From Bradyrhizobium frederickii (lineage in GTDB: Bacteria > Pseudomonadota > Alphaproteobacteria > Rhizobiales > Xanthobacteraceae): 64,000 bases of DNA. Under the pieces are notes generated by a model. That model was not told the DNA's origin. It saw only the letters and a program-made list of their open reading frames with translations, and made no database searches. Position 1 is the stretch's first letter. Each line of letters opens with the position of its first letter. Positions 8,632-18,900 of the stretch are shown here, one piece after another. The position numbers and the translations under genes were made by a program. The stretch is from contig NZ_SPQS01000027.1 of the NCBI RefSeq assembly GCF_004570865.1, positions 17,640 through 81,639 of the forward strand, written 5' to 3'.

Positions 8632-9585
8632 TTACGGAAACGCCAGCCTTCCCGTCTGGATCGCCCACATCACGCTGGTCAGCGTGACCACGGACGCGAA
8701 GGTCCCGAGCAGCACCGCGACGGAGGCGGATTCGATCCAGGCATCGTTCTGCCGGGCGATCACGAACACGTTCAGCGCCGGTGGCAGCGAGGCCATCAGC
8801 ACGGCGGTGGCGGCCCAGGGCTGCGCGAACGGTCCGAACGCGAGCATCAGGCCGAACGCCACGAGCGGGTGGACCAGCAGCTTGATCGCGATCACACCCG
8901 GCACTTCCCATGGGACGCGGTCGAACGGGCGCAGTGCCACGGTCACACCGAGCACGAACAGCGCGGTCGGGGCCGCCGCGTTCTGCAGGAAGGTGATGGT
9001 GCGATCGAGCGCGACGGGCATCTCGATATGCAAGGCTGCGACGGCCGCGCCAAAGCAGGCCGACATGATCAGCGGGTTGAGCACGATCTGCTTCAGCACG
9101 ACGCCGAAGGCGTGCACGATCGAGGGATGATCGCGGTCGGAGAGCTCGATCAGCAGCGGCACGATGGTGAACAGGAAGATGCTGTCGCAGCAGAAGATCA
9201 GCGCGGTCGGCGCCGCGGCCTTGCTGCCGAGCACGGCGAGCGCCAGCCCCGGCCCCATATAGCCGATATTGCCGTAGCCGCCGGACAGGCCTGCGAGCGT
9301 CGCCTCGCGCAATGTCAGCCGGCCGAAAACCTTGCCCACGACCAGCGCCAGGGTGAACGCGGCGACGGTGGACAGCGTGGTCGCGACCAGGAACGGCGGG
9401 TTGTTCAATTCCGAGAACGGCGTCTTGGACATGATCGCAAACAGCAGCGCCGGCAGCGACACGTAGAGCAGAAAGAAGTTCATCCAGGCGAGGCCTGATT
9501 CTGGCAGGGATTTGGCCTTGCCACACGCGAAACCGACAAAGATCAGGCCGAAATAAGGTAGCGCCAGATTGAGGATATCGAGCAT
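8632..9585 (-). CDS. AEC-family (auxin efflux carrier-like) transporter
   Basis: A 317-residue, roughly ten-helix inner-membrane permease of the AEC/BART superfamily. The N-terminus, MLDILNLALPYFGLIFVGFACGK, is the typical first helix, and the chosen ATG 9585 starts it directly. Family features include a polar break in the middle helices (GGYGNIGYMGPGLALAVLG) and the C-terminal half repeat around PTALFVLGVTVALRPFD. Members move organic acids or other small anions. Nothing in the context gives the substrate. It converges on the UbiH-like gene with 21 bp between stops. Confidence 0.85.
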   Translation of the reverse strand: MLDILNLALPYFGLIFVGFACGKAKSLPESGLAWMNFFLLYVSLPALLFAIMSKTPFSELNNPPFLVATTLSTVAAFTLALVVGKVFGRLTLREATLAGLSGGYGNIGYMGPGLALAVLGSKAAAPTALIFCCDSIFLFTIVPLLIELSDRDHPSIVHAFGVVLKQIVLNPLIMSACFGAAVAALHIEMPVALDRTITFLQNAAAPTALFVLGVTVALRPFDRVPWEVPGVIAIKLLVHPLVAFGLMLAFGPFAQPWAATAVLMASLPPALNVFVIARQNDAWIESASVAVLLGTFASVVTLTSVMWAIQTGRLAFP

Positions 9586-9691
9586 TGATGAAGTGTTTTC
9601 TGAAGACCTGGGGGCTATCTGCCCCTCAAGTGAACGCCAATTCCAGATCAGGCCACTAGCATCGGCCACAATCCTGGTCTATCGACGGGGA

Positions 9692-10024
9692 ATGATTAAA
9701 GCGCGGACCGCCAAATTCCAGATCGGACAGGTCGTGCGCCACCGGATCTTCTCGTTCCGGGGCGTCATCTTCGACATCGATCCGGAATTCAACAACACCG
9801 AGGAGTGGTGGCTGTCGATCCCCGAGGAGGTGCGGCCGCACAAGGATCAGCCGTTCTATCACCTGCTCGCGGAGAATGCGGAGTCCGAGTACGTCGCCTA
9901 CGTCTCCGAGCAGAACCTGCTGCCGGACGATTCCGGCGAGCCGGTCCGGCATTCCCAGGTGGCCGAGATCTTCATCAAGAACAAGGATGGCGGCTACCGC
10001 CCGCGTAATCCCTCACTGAATTGA
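9692..10024 (+). CDS. hspQ: HspQ / hemimethylated-DNA-binding YccV-like protein
   Basis: A 110-residue YccV/HspQ protein. In enterobacteria HspQ binds hemimethylated oriC and acts as a specificity-enhancing factor for Lon. The fold is recognised by FQIGQVVRHRIFSFRGVIFDIDPEF, the EEWW patch and PFYHLLAE, followed by YVAYVSEQNLLPDD. The start was placed at ATG 9692, after GACGGGGA, which removes an unrelated upstream extension. A symmetrical terminator follows. Confidence 0.9.
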   Translation: MIKARTAKFQIGQVVRHRIFSFRGVIFDIDPEFNNTEEWWLSIPEEVRPHKDQPFYHLLAENAESEYVAYVSEQNLLPDDSGEPVRHSQVAEIFIKNKDGGYRPRNPSLN

Positions 10025-10052
10025 GTCGCACCGACAGGCGATCGACAAAAAA

Positions 10053-10076
10053 GGCGCTCGATATGAGCGCCTTTTT
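10053..10076. terminator. Bidirectional intrinsic terminator
   Basis: GGCGCTC (10053-10059), loop GATAT, GAGCGCC (10065-10071), then TTTTT; on the left the stem is preceded by AAAAAA. It can therefore end both hspQ (+) and the convergent IalB-family gene (-). Confidence 0.9.
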
Positions 10077-10098
10077 CATGTCCGGGATTTGCTCCCGA

Positions 10099-10917
10099 CT
10101 ACTTCTGAGCAGCCGGTGGTGTACCGGGAGGCGTACCCTGCTGCTCGAGCTTCTTGCGCTGCTCTTCGGCCTTCTTCTGAAGCTCTTCCTGGAGCTTCTT
10201 CTGGGTTTCCTCGAACACCTTCGGATCGGTCGGCGGACCGTCATAGGCCTTCTGGAATTCGCCGGTGAGCGGCAGCGGCAGGGTCAGCGGCGCGCCATTG
10301 GCGTTGATCGCCTGGACAACGAGATTCTGGCCCTTCTTCATGTTGTTGATGAGCTCGGGCGTCGCCTCGTAGTCCGACATGCAGCCGTTCTGGAAGCAGA
10401 TCACATAGGGTTGCTGCAGCGGCGCGTTGCTGTCGACGATGATGCGGGTGCCGTGCACGAGCTGCATGCCGAGCGGCAGCGTCACGCGCAGGATCTTCTT
10501 CGGCTCGCCTTCCGGCTCGATGATCACGGCGGCGATGACCGGCTGGCCCGATTCGATGCGGCCGTCCTTGCCGGTGAAGCAGACCTGCTTGGCGTTGGCG
10601 TCCTGGCCCTTGAGGCAGAACTTGGTCCAGGGGGCATAGATCAGCTGGATCTGCTGATCGGCCGGCTGGGCTGCGCCCTGCTGCGCCGGAGCGCCCTGGG
10701 CGGGAGCCGGCTGGGCGGGCGCCTGAGCGGTCGGCGCCTTGGGGGCAGCCTTGGGCGTCGCCTTCGGGGCCGGAGCCGCCTTGGGCGCGCCGGGGGCCGG
10801 CGCCGGCGCCGGGGTCTGGGCCTCGGCGGCAAACGGGACGGCCAATGCCGTCGCCGTCAACAAGGCGAGAATTCGCCCGCGCGGCCGGGCGGACGCGGCC
10901 AAGTAACGGAAATTCAT
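10099..10917 (-). CDS. Secreted invasion-associated locus B (IalB) family protein
   Basis: A 272-residue exported protein of the IalB family, first described as an erythrocyte-invasion factor of Bartonella and common in free-living rhizobia. Residues 1-33 form a Sec signal (RILALLTATALAVPFAAEAQ). Residues 34-88 are a Pro/Ala/Gln/Lys-rich linker. The IalB domain spans about 90-240, with YAPWTKFCLKG, VCFTGKDGR and YVICFQNGCMSDYEA giving four conserved cysteines likely to form disulfides in the periplasm. The tail (EETQKKLQEELQKKAEEQ) is a charged helix. Function in Bradyrhizobium is not established. It ends at the shared terminator. Confidence 0.85.
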   Translation of the reverse strand: MNFRYLAASARPRGRILALLTATALAVPFAAEAQTPAPAPAPGAPKAAPAPKATPKAAPKAPTAQAPAQPAPAQGAPAQQGAAQPADQQIQLIYAPWTKFCLKGQDANAKQVCFTGKDGRIESGQPVIAAVIIEPEGEPKKILRVTLPLGMQLVHGTRIIVDSNAPLQQPYVICFQNGCMSDYEATPELINNMKKGQNLVVQAINANGAPLTLPLPLTGEFQKAYDGPPTDPKVFEETQKKLQEELQKKAEEQRKKLEQQGTPPGTPPAAQK

Positions 10918-11178
10918 TGCGGAAAACCCTTTCTGAACGGGAAGTGCCCGAACCGCTCCGACGCATCGAACCTGGCCGCGTTGGGCGCGGCTCTCTCCCC
11001 GTCAATTGAGGCGGATAAGTGACGGGCTCGACGCTCTTGCGCGATCGGGTGCCTTCTTAACGTGGCCGACGAAAAGATCAATGCCGACAAGCGCCTTTGG
11101 CCACACCCGTAGCTGCGTCCGGGGAAATTCCCTGTGATAGGATTCGAGGCGCGCCCGTCCTCGAATCAACCTGTGCTG

Positions 11179-13041
11179 ATGTTCATGTTCCAACGCCTCG
11201 TCGAGGGCCCCGGTGTCCGCCTTTGCGTCCTGGTGCTCGCCTCTGCCCTTGTCCTGGGCTTTGGTGGCGGAGTGTCGATGGGCGCGGCACGGGCCGAGCA
11301 AGCCCATGCCATTGCCATGCACGGCAAGCCGGCGATGCCGGCCGATTTCACCCATATGCCCTACGTCAATCCGGATGCGCCCAAGGGCGGCCGCTTGACC
11401 TGGGGTATTCTCGGAACCTTTGACAGCCTCAATCCCTTCATCGTCAAGGGACTGGCCGTGCAGCAGATGCGCAGCTACGTGGTCGAGAGCCTGCTCGCGC
11501 GCGGCAATGACGAGCCGTTCACGCTCTATGGCCTGCTCGCCAAGAGCGTCGAAACCAATGACGAGCGGAGCTTCGTCACGTTCCGTCTCGATCCGCGCGC
11601 CCGTTTCTCCGACGGCAAGCAGGTCGCGGCCGAGGACGTGCTGTTCTCCTGGCAGCTGCTGCGCGACCACGGCCGGCCGAACCACCGGCAATACTACACC
11701 AAGGTCGTCAGGGCCGAGGCGCCCGATCCCCTCACCGTCCGCTTCGACCTCGCAGGCGCCAATGATCGCGAGCTGCCGCTGATCCTCGGCCTGATGCCGA
11801 TCCTGCCGAAGCACGCGGTCGACGTCGCAACCTTCGAGGAGACGACGCTGACGAGCCCGATCGGCTCCGGCCCCTATCGCGTCACGGCGGTGAAGGCAGG
11901 CGCCAGCGTGACGCTGACCCGCAATCCCGATTATTGGGGCCGCGACCTGCCCATCAATCGCGGGCTCTACAATTTCGACGAGATCCGGCTCGACTATTTT
12001 CGCGAGGCCAACGGCCAGTTCGAAGCCTTCAAGCGCGGCCTCTACGATTTCCGCGTCGAGCACGAACCGCTGCGCTGGCACGACGGCTACGACTTTCCGG
12101 CCGCGAGAAGCGGCGAGGTGGTCCGTGACACCGTGAAGCCGGGCTTGCCGCAGCCCTCCGAATTCCTGGTGTTCAACACGCGCCGCCCGATCTTCGCCGA
12201 CATCCGCGTGCGTCAGGCGCTGACGCTGCTGTTCGATTTCGAGCTGGTCAACCGCAACTACTTTTTCGGGCTCTATTCGCGCGTTGCCGGCTATTTCGCC
12301 GGCTCCGACCTCTCGGCCTATGGCCGGCCGGCGGACGCGCCCGAACGTGAGCTTCTCAAACCGTTCGCCGCTCGCATTGCGCCCGACATCATGGACGGCA
12401 GCTACCGCCTTCCCGTGACCGACGGATCGGGACGCGACCGCACGACGCTGCGCGCGGCGCTGAAACTGTTGTCGGAGGCCGGCTACGATCTCGACGGCAC
12501 GGTGCTGCGCAACCGCGCGACGAGAGTACCCTTCACCTTCGAGATCCTGGTCACGACCCGCGACCAGGAGCGTATCGCACTTGCGTTCCAGCGCGACCTC
12601 AAGCGGGCCGGCATCGAGCCGAGCGTGCGCTCGGTCGATCCCGTGCAGTTCGACCAGCGCCGTCTGGCTTACGAATTCGACATGATCCAGAACCGCTGGG
12701 ACCAGTCGCTGTCGCCCGGCAACGAGCAATATTTCTACTGGGGCAGCGCGGCCGCGGACAATCCGGGGACCCGCAACTACATGGGCGCCAGGGATCCGGC
12801 GGTCGATGCCATGATCGCCGCCCTGCTCGAGGCCCGTGAACATACGGATTTCGTCTCGTCGGTGCGGGCGCTCGACCGCGCTCTGATCTCGGGCTTCTAC
12901 ACAATCCCCCTGTTTAACGTATCCGAGCAATGGATCGCGCGCTGGAATCGGATAGAATGGCCCAAGGCCACCTCGCTCTCAGGCTATTTGCCGGAGACCT
13001 GGTGGGCGAAGGGGCAGAAGCAAGCCACTCAAGCAAAGTGA
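11179..13041 (+). CDS. YejA-like oligopeptide ABC transporter substrate-binding protein
   Basis: Periplasmic family-5 extracellular solute-binding protein, about 620 residues, in the YejA group (oligopeptides, microcin C). A signal peptide covers the first 35 residues (LCVLVLASALVLGFGGG). Family blocks include YVNPDAPKGGRLTWGILGTFDSLNPF, FRLDPRARFSDGKQVAAEDV, LTRNPDYWGRDLP and EFLVFNTRRPIFADIRVRQAL. The C-terminus ends with YLPETWWAKG, as in YejA. No permease or ATPase genes follow, so it must work with transport subunits encoded elsewhere. ATG 11179 is preferred over the TTG/GTG starts up to 45 bp upstream because it begins close to the signal peptide. Confidence 0.88.
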   Translation: MFMFQRLVEGPGVRLCVLVLASALVLGFGGGVSMGAARAEQAHAIAMHGKPAMPADFTHMPYVNPDAPKGGRLTWGILGTFDSLNPFIVKGLAVQQMRSYVVESLLARGNDEPFTLYGLLAKSVETNDERSFVTFRLDPRARFSDGKQVAAEDVLFSWQLLRDHGRPNHRQYYTKVVRAEAPDPLTVRFDLAGANDRELPLILGLMPILPKHAVDVATFEETTLTSPIGSGPYRVTAVKAGASVTLTRNPDYWGRDLPINRGLYNFDEIRLDYFREANGQFEAFKRGLYDFRVEHEPLRWHDGYDFPAARSGEVVRDTVKPGLPQPSEFLVFNTRRPIFADIRVRQALTLLFDFELVNRNYFFGLYSRVAGYFAGSDLSAYGRPADAPERELLKPFAARIAPDIMDGSYRLPVTDGSGRDRTTLRAALKLLSEAGYDLDGTVLRNRATRVPFTFEILVTTRDQERIALAFQRDLKRAGIEPSVRSVDPVQFDQRRLAYEFDMIQNRWDQSLSPGNEQYFYWGSAAADNPGTRNYMGARDPAVDAMIAALLEAREHTDFVSSVRALDRALISGFYTIPLFNVSEQWIARWNRIEWPKATSLSGYLPETWWAKGQKQATQAK

Positions 13042-13045
13042 CGCC

Positions 13046-14548
13046 GTGAACCAGCCAGCAATATCGCCGACGCTCGACACGCTGTTTCAGCGCACGCTGC
13101 TCCGGCAGCCGCATGCGCTCGCTTTGCTCGATCCCCTCAACAAGGCACGCATCACCGGGCACCAGCCGCGGCGGATGACCTATGCCGAGGTCGACACGGC
13201 CATCGAGGCGCTGTCGGCACATTTCGTTGAATCGGGCTTGCCGGCCAACTCCGTCATCGCGATCCAGCTGCCCAACACGATCGAGTTCGTGCTGACGGTG
13301 CTCGCCGCCCATCGCGCCGGCCTCGTCGTTGCCGTGCTGCCGCTCTTGTGGCGCCATGCGGAGCTGACCGCCGCGCTCAACCGCACCGCGGCCCGTGCCA
13401 TCGTCACCATGAGCAAGGTCGACGGCACGAGCTATGCCGATCTCGCGATGCATGCGGCCGCCGAGGCCTTCTCGATCCGTCACGTCTGCGGCTTCGGTAC
13501 CGACCTGCCCGAAGGCATGGCGTCGCTCGACGACGTGCTGGCGCGTCCGCCAGGGACCACGCGCGCCGTGATCCAGGACGGCCGCAAGGCGGCGATGATC
13601 TCCTTCGACGTCACCGCGGAAGGCTTTCGTCCGGTGCCGCGGCCGCATTTCAGCTTGATCGCCGGCGGGCTCGCGATGTCGCTGGAAGCCGATATCCGGC
13701 AGGGCGCGACATTGATGGCGGCGTTCGCGCCGATGTCGTTCGCCGGCCTCGCCTCCTCGCTCGCGGTTTGGCTGCTCTCCGGCGGCGCCCTGGCACTGCA
13801 TCATCCGTTCGAGATCGAGGTGCTGGAGCAGCAGATCAACGAGCATGGTTGTGAGGTGCTGATCGCGCCGGCGCAGCTGGCCTTGCGGCTCGGCGATTCC
13901 GACTTGGCGGCGCGGATGCCGTCCTTGCGCAACGTCATCGGCCTGTGGCGCGCGCCCGAGCAGGTGGCAGCGAGCGATGCCTGGATCGCCCCGCATGCGC
14001 CGCTGACCGACGTCTATCTGTTCGGCGAGGCCGGCCTGTTCGGTGCCCGCCGCGGCGAGGACGGCATGCCAGTCGCGGTGATGCCCGGGCCGCACGGCGC
14101 CCCGCGTGAGCAGTCCGGTTCCTCCATCGCCGGCGAAATCCTGCTGACGCCGAAGGGCACGCTCGGCCTGCGCGGCGCGATGGTGCCGATTGCGGCCTAT
14201 GCCCCGCCGCAGCCGGTCGGTGAAACCCTGACGGCGCAGCCGCCGCGCGACTATGTCGACACCGGCTATGCCGCGCGGCTCGACCGCCCGAGCGGCGCAA
14301 TCTGCATCACCGCGCCCCCCTCCGGCATCATGGCCGTCGGCGGCTACCGCTTCCTCTCCAACGATTTGCAGGAATGGGCCCGCCGGCTCGGCCAGGGCGC
14401 CCTCCTCACCGCGCTGCCCGACCGGCTTTCCGGTCACAGGCTGGCCGGACGCGCCCAGGACAATGCCCGCGCCCGCGAGGCGCTCAGCGAGCTCGGGCTT
14501 AACCCACTGATGGTCGAAGCTTTTCGCGATCGCTCCGGGCCGGTCTAG
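13046..14548 (+). CDS. Degenerate AMP-binding (ANL superfamily) protein
   Basis: A 500-residue protein with the overall layout of acyl-CoA synthetases: N-terminal YAEVDTAIEALSAHFVESGL, IQLPNTIEFVLTVLAAHRAGLVVAVLPLLW (about 73-102), YLFGEAG where the adenine-binding motif is expected, and DYVDTGYAARLDRPSG near the hinge. The phosphate-binding YTSGTTGxPKG loop is replaced by MISFDVTAEGFRPVPR (about 186-201), and the catalytic C-terminal lysine segment is not recognisable. Adenylation activity is therefore doubtful. It starts with GTG 5 bp after the binding-protein stop, so the two are probably cotranscribed; a binding or scaffolding role is possible but is inference. Confidence 0.75.
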   Translation: MNQPAISPTLDTLFQRTLLRQPHALALLDPLNKARITGHQPRRMTYAEVDTAIEALSAHFVESGLPANSVIAIQLPNTIEFVLTVLAAHRAGLVVAVLPLLWRHAELTAALNRTAARAIVTMSKVDGTSYADLAMHAAAEAFSIRHVCGFGTDLPEGMASLDDVLARPPGTTRAVIQDGRKAAMISFDVTAEGFRPVPRPHFSLIAGGLAMSLEADIRQGATLMAAFAPMSFAGLASSLAVWLLSGGALALHHPFEIEVLEQQINEHGCEVLIAPAQLALRLGDSDLAARMPSLRNVIGLWRAPEQVAASDAWIAPHAPLTDVYLFGEAGLFGARRGEDGMPVAVMPGPHGAPREQSGSSIAGEILLTPKGTLGLRGAMVPIAAYAPPQPVGETLTAQPPRDYVDTGYAARLDRPSGAICITAPPSGIMAVGGYRFLSNDLQEWARRLGQGALLTALPDRLSGHRLAGRAQDNARAREALSELGLNPLMVEAFRDRSGPV

Positions 14549-14633
14549 GCGCAGTTTCGCCTGATATGTTGACGCCGCATTAAGGCGGCCGAACTAGATT
14601 GCGTGGCATCTGTTGCGTCATCAGAGTTTCCCA

Positions 14634-15857
14634 ATGTCCCAGTCGGGCCCGATCCTCTTTGTGTCCAATGCCGATCGGCCGCCCTTCGTTGCGGCGCTGG
14701 ACGAGGCCCGGCTGTTTCCCGTGGTCGATACCGACTGGGCCAGCGCGGCACGCGCGGTCGAAGAGGTGCAGCCAGCGGCCATTCTCGCTGCGATGCATGG
14801 CGGACACGAGCCGCATATGGCTGCGCTGGCAAGGAAGATCGCCGAGCAATCGCCTTATCTTCCTTTTGTCGCCGTGGATGCGGCGGGCACGCTGCCTCAC
14901 AACGCCCTGCCCTTCTCCTCGCGCGGCGGCAATCCCGACCGCCTGATCGCACGGCTTCGCGCCGCACTGCGCGTGCGCACGCTCCATGCCACCGTGCTGC
15001 GCCGGCTGCCCGAAGTGAAAGTCGCGCTGCCGCAAGGTGATCCCGCCCGCGATGCCACCGTGCTCCTGATCGGCCGCGGCGCCGCCTATCCCGCATTGTC
15101 CGTCGCGCTCGGCGAACGCGTCGGCGTCGTCGGCGCGCTCTCGATCGAGGCCGCCGCGAAGCACCTCAACACCCGCGACCTCGACGGCGTGGTCCTTGCC
15201 GAGGGTTTTACCGCGCGCGTCACCGATGCCTTTCTCACTGTGCTCGCCGAGGACACCCGCTTCCGCAGCCTGCCGGTGATCGTCACCGCGCATCAGCTGA
15301 CGCAGGCTTACGATTTGCCAAATCTCGAGCTGATCCCGGGCGAGCCGGCCAAGGTCGCGGCCAATGCGTTGCCCCTGATCCGCCAGCACGCGATGGAAGC
15401 GCAATTGAGCCGCACGCTGCGCTCGATCGATGCCGGCGGCTGGCTCGACCCGCGCAGCGGCCTGCTCACGGCGGAAGCCTTCGCCCGCGATTTTGCCAAG
15501 GCGGTCGAGCAGACGCTGGCCCGCGGCGGCGGTTTGTCCGTCGCGCGTTTCGCTTTCGACCCCGGCAATTCCCGCGCCCAGCTCGACGCCGCGCGCATCC
15601 TCAGCCGCCTGATGCGGCAGATGGATTTCGGTGTGGCGCAGAAGGACGGCTCGGTCATCGTCGTGTTCGCGGAGACCGACTTCCGCACGGCGCACATGAT
15701 CGCGCGGCGTCTGTCGGCGGTGATGCGGCATACCTCGAACGGCAAGCACGAGATGCGCAGCGATCCCGTCGTCAGCGTGGACTCGCTGTCGCCCTCGGAT
15801 ACGGCGAGGTCGCTGCTGGCGCGGCTGTCGGCGGATGCGTCAAGGGCGGCGTCGTAA
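14634..15857 (+). CDS. Receiver-like protein with degenerate GGDEF domain
   Basis: A 407-residue cytoplasmic protein. Residues 1-115 and 135-245 look like two receiver-type alpha/beta domains (ILFVSNADRPPFVAAL, then VLLIGRGAAYPALSVALGE and LPVIVTAHQ). The C-terminal 150 residues have a GGDEF-domain shape: DPRSGLLTAEAFARDFAKAV resembles the domain's opening DxLTGLxNR block, and DGSVIVVFAETDFRTAHMIARRL stands where GGDEF and the next helix would be. The signature itself is lost, so diguanylate cyclase activity is unlikely. ATG 14634 begins the first strand; a TTG 21 bp upstream is the alternative. Nucleotide sensing or protein interaction is the likely remaining role. Confidence 0.7.
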   Translation: MSQSGPILFVSNADRPPFVAALDEARLFPVVDTDWASAARAVEEVQPAAILAAMHGGHEPHMAALARKIAEQSPYLPFVAVDAAGTLPHNALPFSSRGGNPDRLIARLRAALRVRTLHATVLRRLPEVKVALPQGDPARDATVLLIGRGAAYPALSVALGERVGVVGALSIEAAAKHLNTRDLDGVVLAEGFTARVTDAFLTVLAEDTRFRSLPVIVTAHQLTQAYDLPNLELIPGEPAKVAANALPLIRQHAMEAQLSRTLRSIDAGGWLDPRSGLLTAEAFARDFAKAVEQTLARGGGLSVARFAFDPGNSRAQLDAARILSRLMRQMDFGVAQKDGSVIVVFAETDFRTAHMIARRLSAVMRHTSNGKHEMRSDPVVSVDSLSPSDTARSLLARLSADASRAAS

Positions 15858-15871
15858 CCACAACCTCGCTG

Positions 15872-15964
15872 CTGTAGGTTGGGCAAAGGCGCACGCGCGC
15901 CGTGCCCACCAGCTTTCCATGACGACAGAACGCGTGGGCACGCTTCGCTTTGCCCACCCTACAG
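15872..15964. repeat. Palindromic repeat, GTAGGGTGGGCAAAG family, second copy
   Basis: CTGTAGGTTGGGCAAAG (15872-15888) pairs with CTTTGCCCACCCTACAG (15948-15964), with one mismatch; inner parts CGTGCCCACC / GCGTGGGCACG pair too. It sits between convergent genes, as does the copy at 4627-4704. Confidence 0.85.
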
Positions 15965-15979
15965 CATCTCGCCTCGCGC

Positions 15980-18900
15980 TCACGCCGCCTTCTTGCTCTC
16001 CGCGAGCTGCGCCAGCTGCCGCATGATCTCGGTGGTGCCGGCGAGACGCTCCTCCGGGGTCTCCCAGTCCTGCAGGAACACCACCTTCATGTCGGGCCGC
16101 ACCTTGGCGGCCTGGCCGTGGCTGCGGATGAAGCTGACGAGGCGGTCGGGATGGGCGAAGGAATTGTCACGGAAGGCGATGACGGCGCCCTTCGGGCCGG
16201 CATCGATCTTCTCGACATTGGCCCTACGGCAGAACGCCTTGATCGCGGCGACCTTGAACAGGTAGCGCACCTCGTCCGGCAGCACGCCGAAGCGGTCGCG
16301 CATCTCGGCGCCGAAGTTCTCGATCTCCTCCTCGGTGTCGAGATCGGCGAGGCGCCGGTACAGCGACAGCCGCACCGAGAGATCGCCGACATAGTCCTCC
16401 GGAATCAGCACGGGCATGCCGATCGTGATCTGCGGCGACCAGCGGTCGGCGGCGGGCTCGGAGACGCCGGCCTTGAGGTTGACGATCGCCTCCTCCAGCA
16501 TCGTCTGATAGAGCTCGAAGCCGACCTCCTTGATGTGGCCGGACTGCTCCTCGCCGAGCAGGTTGCCGGCGCCGCGGATGTCGAGGTCGTGCGAGGCGAG
16601 CTGGAAGCCGGCGCCGAGCGTCTCCAGCGATTGCAGCACGGTGAGCCGGCGCTCGGCCTGTGCCGTGATCTTCTGCTGCGCCGGCAGCGTGAACAGCGCA
16701 TAGGCCCGCAGCTTGGAGCGTCCGACCCGCCCGCGCAGCTGATACAGCTGGGCGAGGCCGAACATGTCGGCGCGGTGCACGATGAGGGTGTTGGCGTTGG
16801 GAATGTCGAGGCCGGATTCCACGATCGTGGTCGACAGCAGGATGTCGAACTTGCCGTCGTAGAACGCGGTCATGATGTCCTCGATCACGGCGGGCGGCAT
16901 CTGGCCGTGCGCGACCGCAACCTTCATCTCCGGCACGTTCTTGTCGAGGAAATCCTTGACCTCGGCGAGGTCGTCGATGCGCGGCACCACGTAGAACGCC
17001 TGCCCGCCGCGATAGCGCTCGCGCAACAATGCCTCGCGGATCATCAAGGGATCGTGCGGAGCGACGAAGGTGCGCACCGCCAGGCGATCCACGGGAGGCG
17101 AAGCGATGATCGAGAGCTCGCGCACGCCGGTGAGCGCGAGTTGCAGCGTGCGCGGGATCGGCGTTGCCGACAGCGTCAGCACGTGCACCTCGGAGCGAAG
17201 CGCCTTCAGCCGCTCCTTGTGAGTGACGCCAAAGTGCTGCTCCTCGTCGACGATCACGAGGCCGAGGTCGCGGAACTTGATCGCCTTGCCAAGCAGCGCG
17301 TGGGTGCCGACGACGATATCGACCGAGCCGTCGGCGATGCCCTTCTTGACCTGGTTCAGCTCCTTGGTCGCGATCAGGCGCGAAGCCTGCGCCACGTTGA
17401 CCGGAAAGCCCTTGAAGCGCTCGGCAAAGGTCCTTGCGTGCTGGCGCGCCAACAGCGTGGTCGGCACCACGACCGCGACCTGCTTGCCCTCGAGCGCCAC
17501 GGCAAACGCCGCGCGCAAGGCCACCTCGGTCTTGCCGAAGCCGACGTCGCCGCAGATCAGCCGGTCCATCGGACGGCCGAGTTCGAGATCCTTCAGCGTG
17601 GCTTCGATGGCCCCTAGCTGGTCCTCGGTCTCGTCATAGGGGAAGCGTGCGCAGAACTCGTCGTAGAGGCCGGGCTGCACCGGGAGCTTGGGCGCCTCGT
17701 GCAGCTGGCGCGCGGCCGCGATCTTGATCAATTCGCCCGCGATCTCGCGGATGCGGTTCTTGAGTTTCGCCTTGCGCGTCTGCCAGCCGCCGCCGCCCAG
17801 GCGATCCAGCTCGACATCGGTCTGGTCGGAGCCGTAACGCGACAGCAGCTCGATATTCTCGACCGGCAGGAACAGTTTGGTTTCGGCGGCATAATGCAGC
17901 TCGAGGCAGTCGTGCGGCGCGCCGGCGACGTCGAGCGTTTGCAGGCCGATGAAGCGGCCGATGCCGTGGTCGACATGGACGACGATGTCGCCGGCGGCAA
18001 GGCTCGTCACCTCCGAGATGAAATTGTCGAGCTTGCGGCTCGCCTTGCGCGGCCGCACCAGGCGGTCGCCGAGGATATCCTGCTCGCTGATGAGCGCGAT
18101 CTCGTCGGTCTCGAAACCGCTCTCGAGGCCAAGCACCGCGAGCATGGTCTCGTTGCGCGGGGTTGCCTGCACGGTGCGCCAGGAGTTGACGCTGGTGGTG
18201 TGGGCCAGCTTGTGGTCGCGCAGCATCGAGGTCATACGGTCGCGCGAGCCTTCGCTCCACAGCGCGATCACCACCTTCTTGCGCTGGGCCTGCAGCGCCA
18301 TGACGTGGCCGACCACGGATTCGAACACGTTGACATTGGTATCGTTGCGCTCCGGCGCGAAGTCGCGGCCCTTGCGCGCACCGGCGTCGACGACACTCGT
18401 CCCGTCAGCCGGAACCGAGAACTGCGTCAACCGCACCAGCGGCATGCCGCTCTCGCGCTCGGCCCATTCCCCGCTGGTGAGATAAAGCCGGTCAGGCGGC
18501 AGCGGCTTGTAGATCGCGCCGCCGCCGGGATGCTCCATCGCGTCGCGCCGGGCCTCGTAATAGTCCTGGATCTGCTTGAAGCGCTCGCGGACGGCGTCCT
18601 CGGCCTGCGGCTCGATCGCGATCGGCGCGCCTTGCAGATAGTCGAACAGCGTGTCCATGCGGTCCTGGAACAGCGGCAGCCAGTGCTCCATGCCGGGATG
18701 GCGGCGGCCTTCGCTGACCGCCTCATACAGCGCATCGTCGCGCTCGGGCGCGCCGAACTCGGCAACGTAGCCCATGCGGAAACGGCGGATGGTGTCGGTG
18801 ACGAGCTGGAATTCCGAGACCGGCACGAGGTCGAGCGAGCGCATATCGAGCAGCGTGCGCTGGGTCTCGGCATCGAAGGAGCGGATCGATTCCAGGCTGT

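Noticed and set aside
11002..12930. A 642-codon minus-strand frame
   Set aside because: Antisense of the YejA-like gene, which has signal peptide and family motifs.
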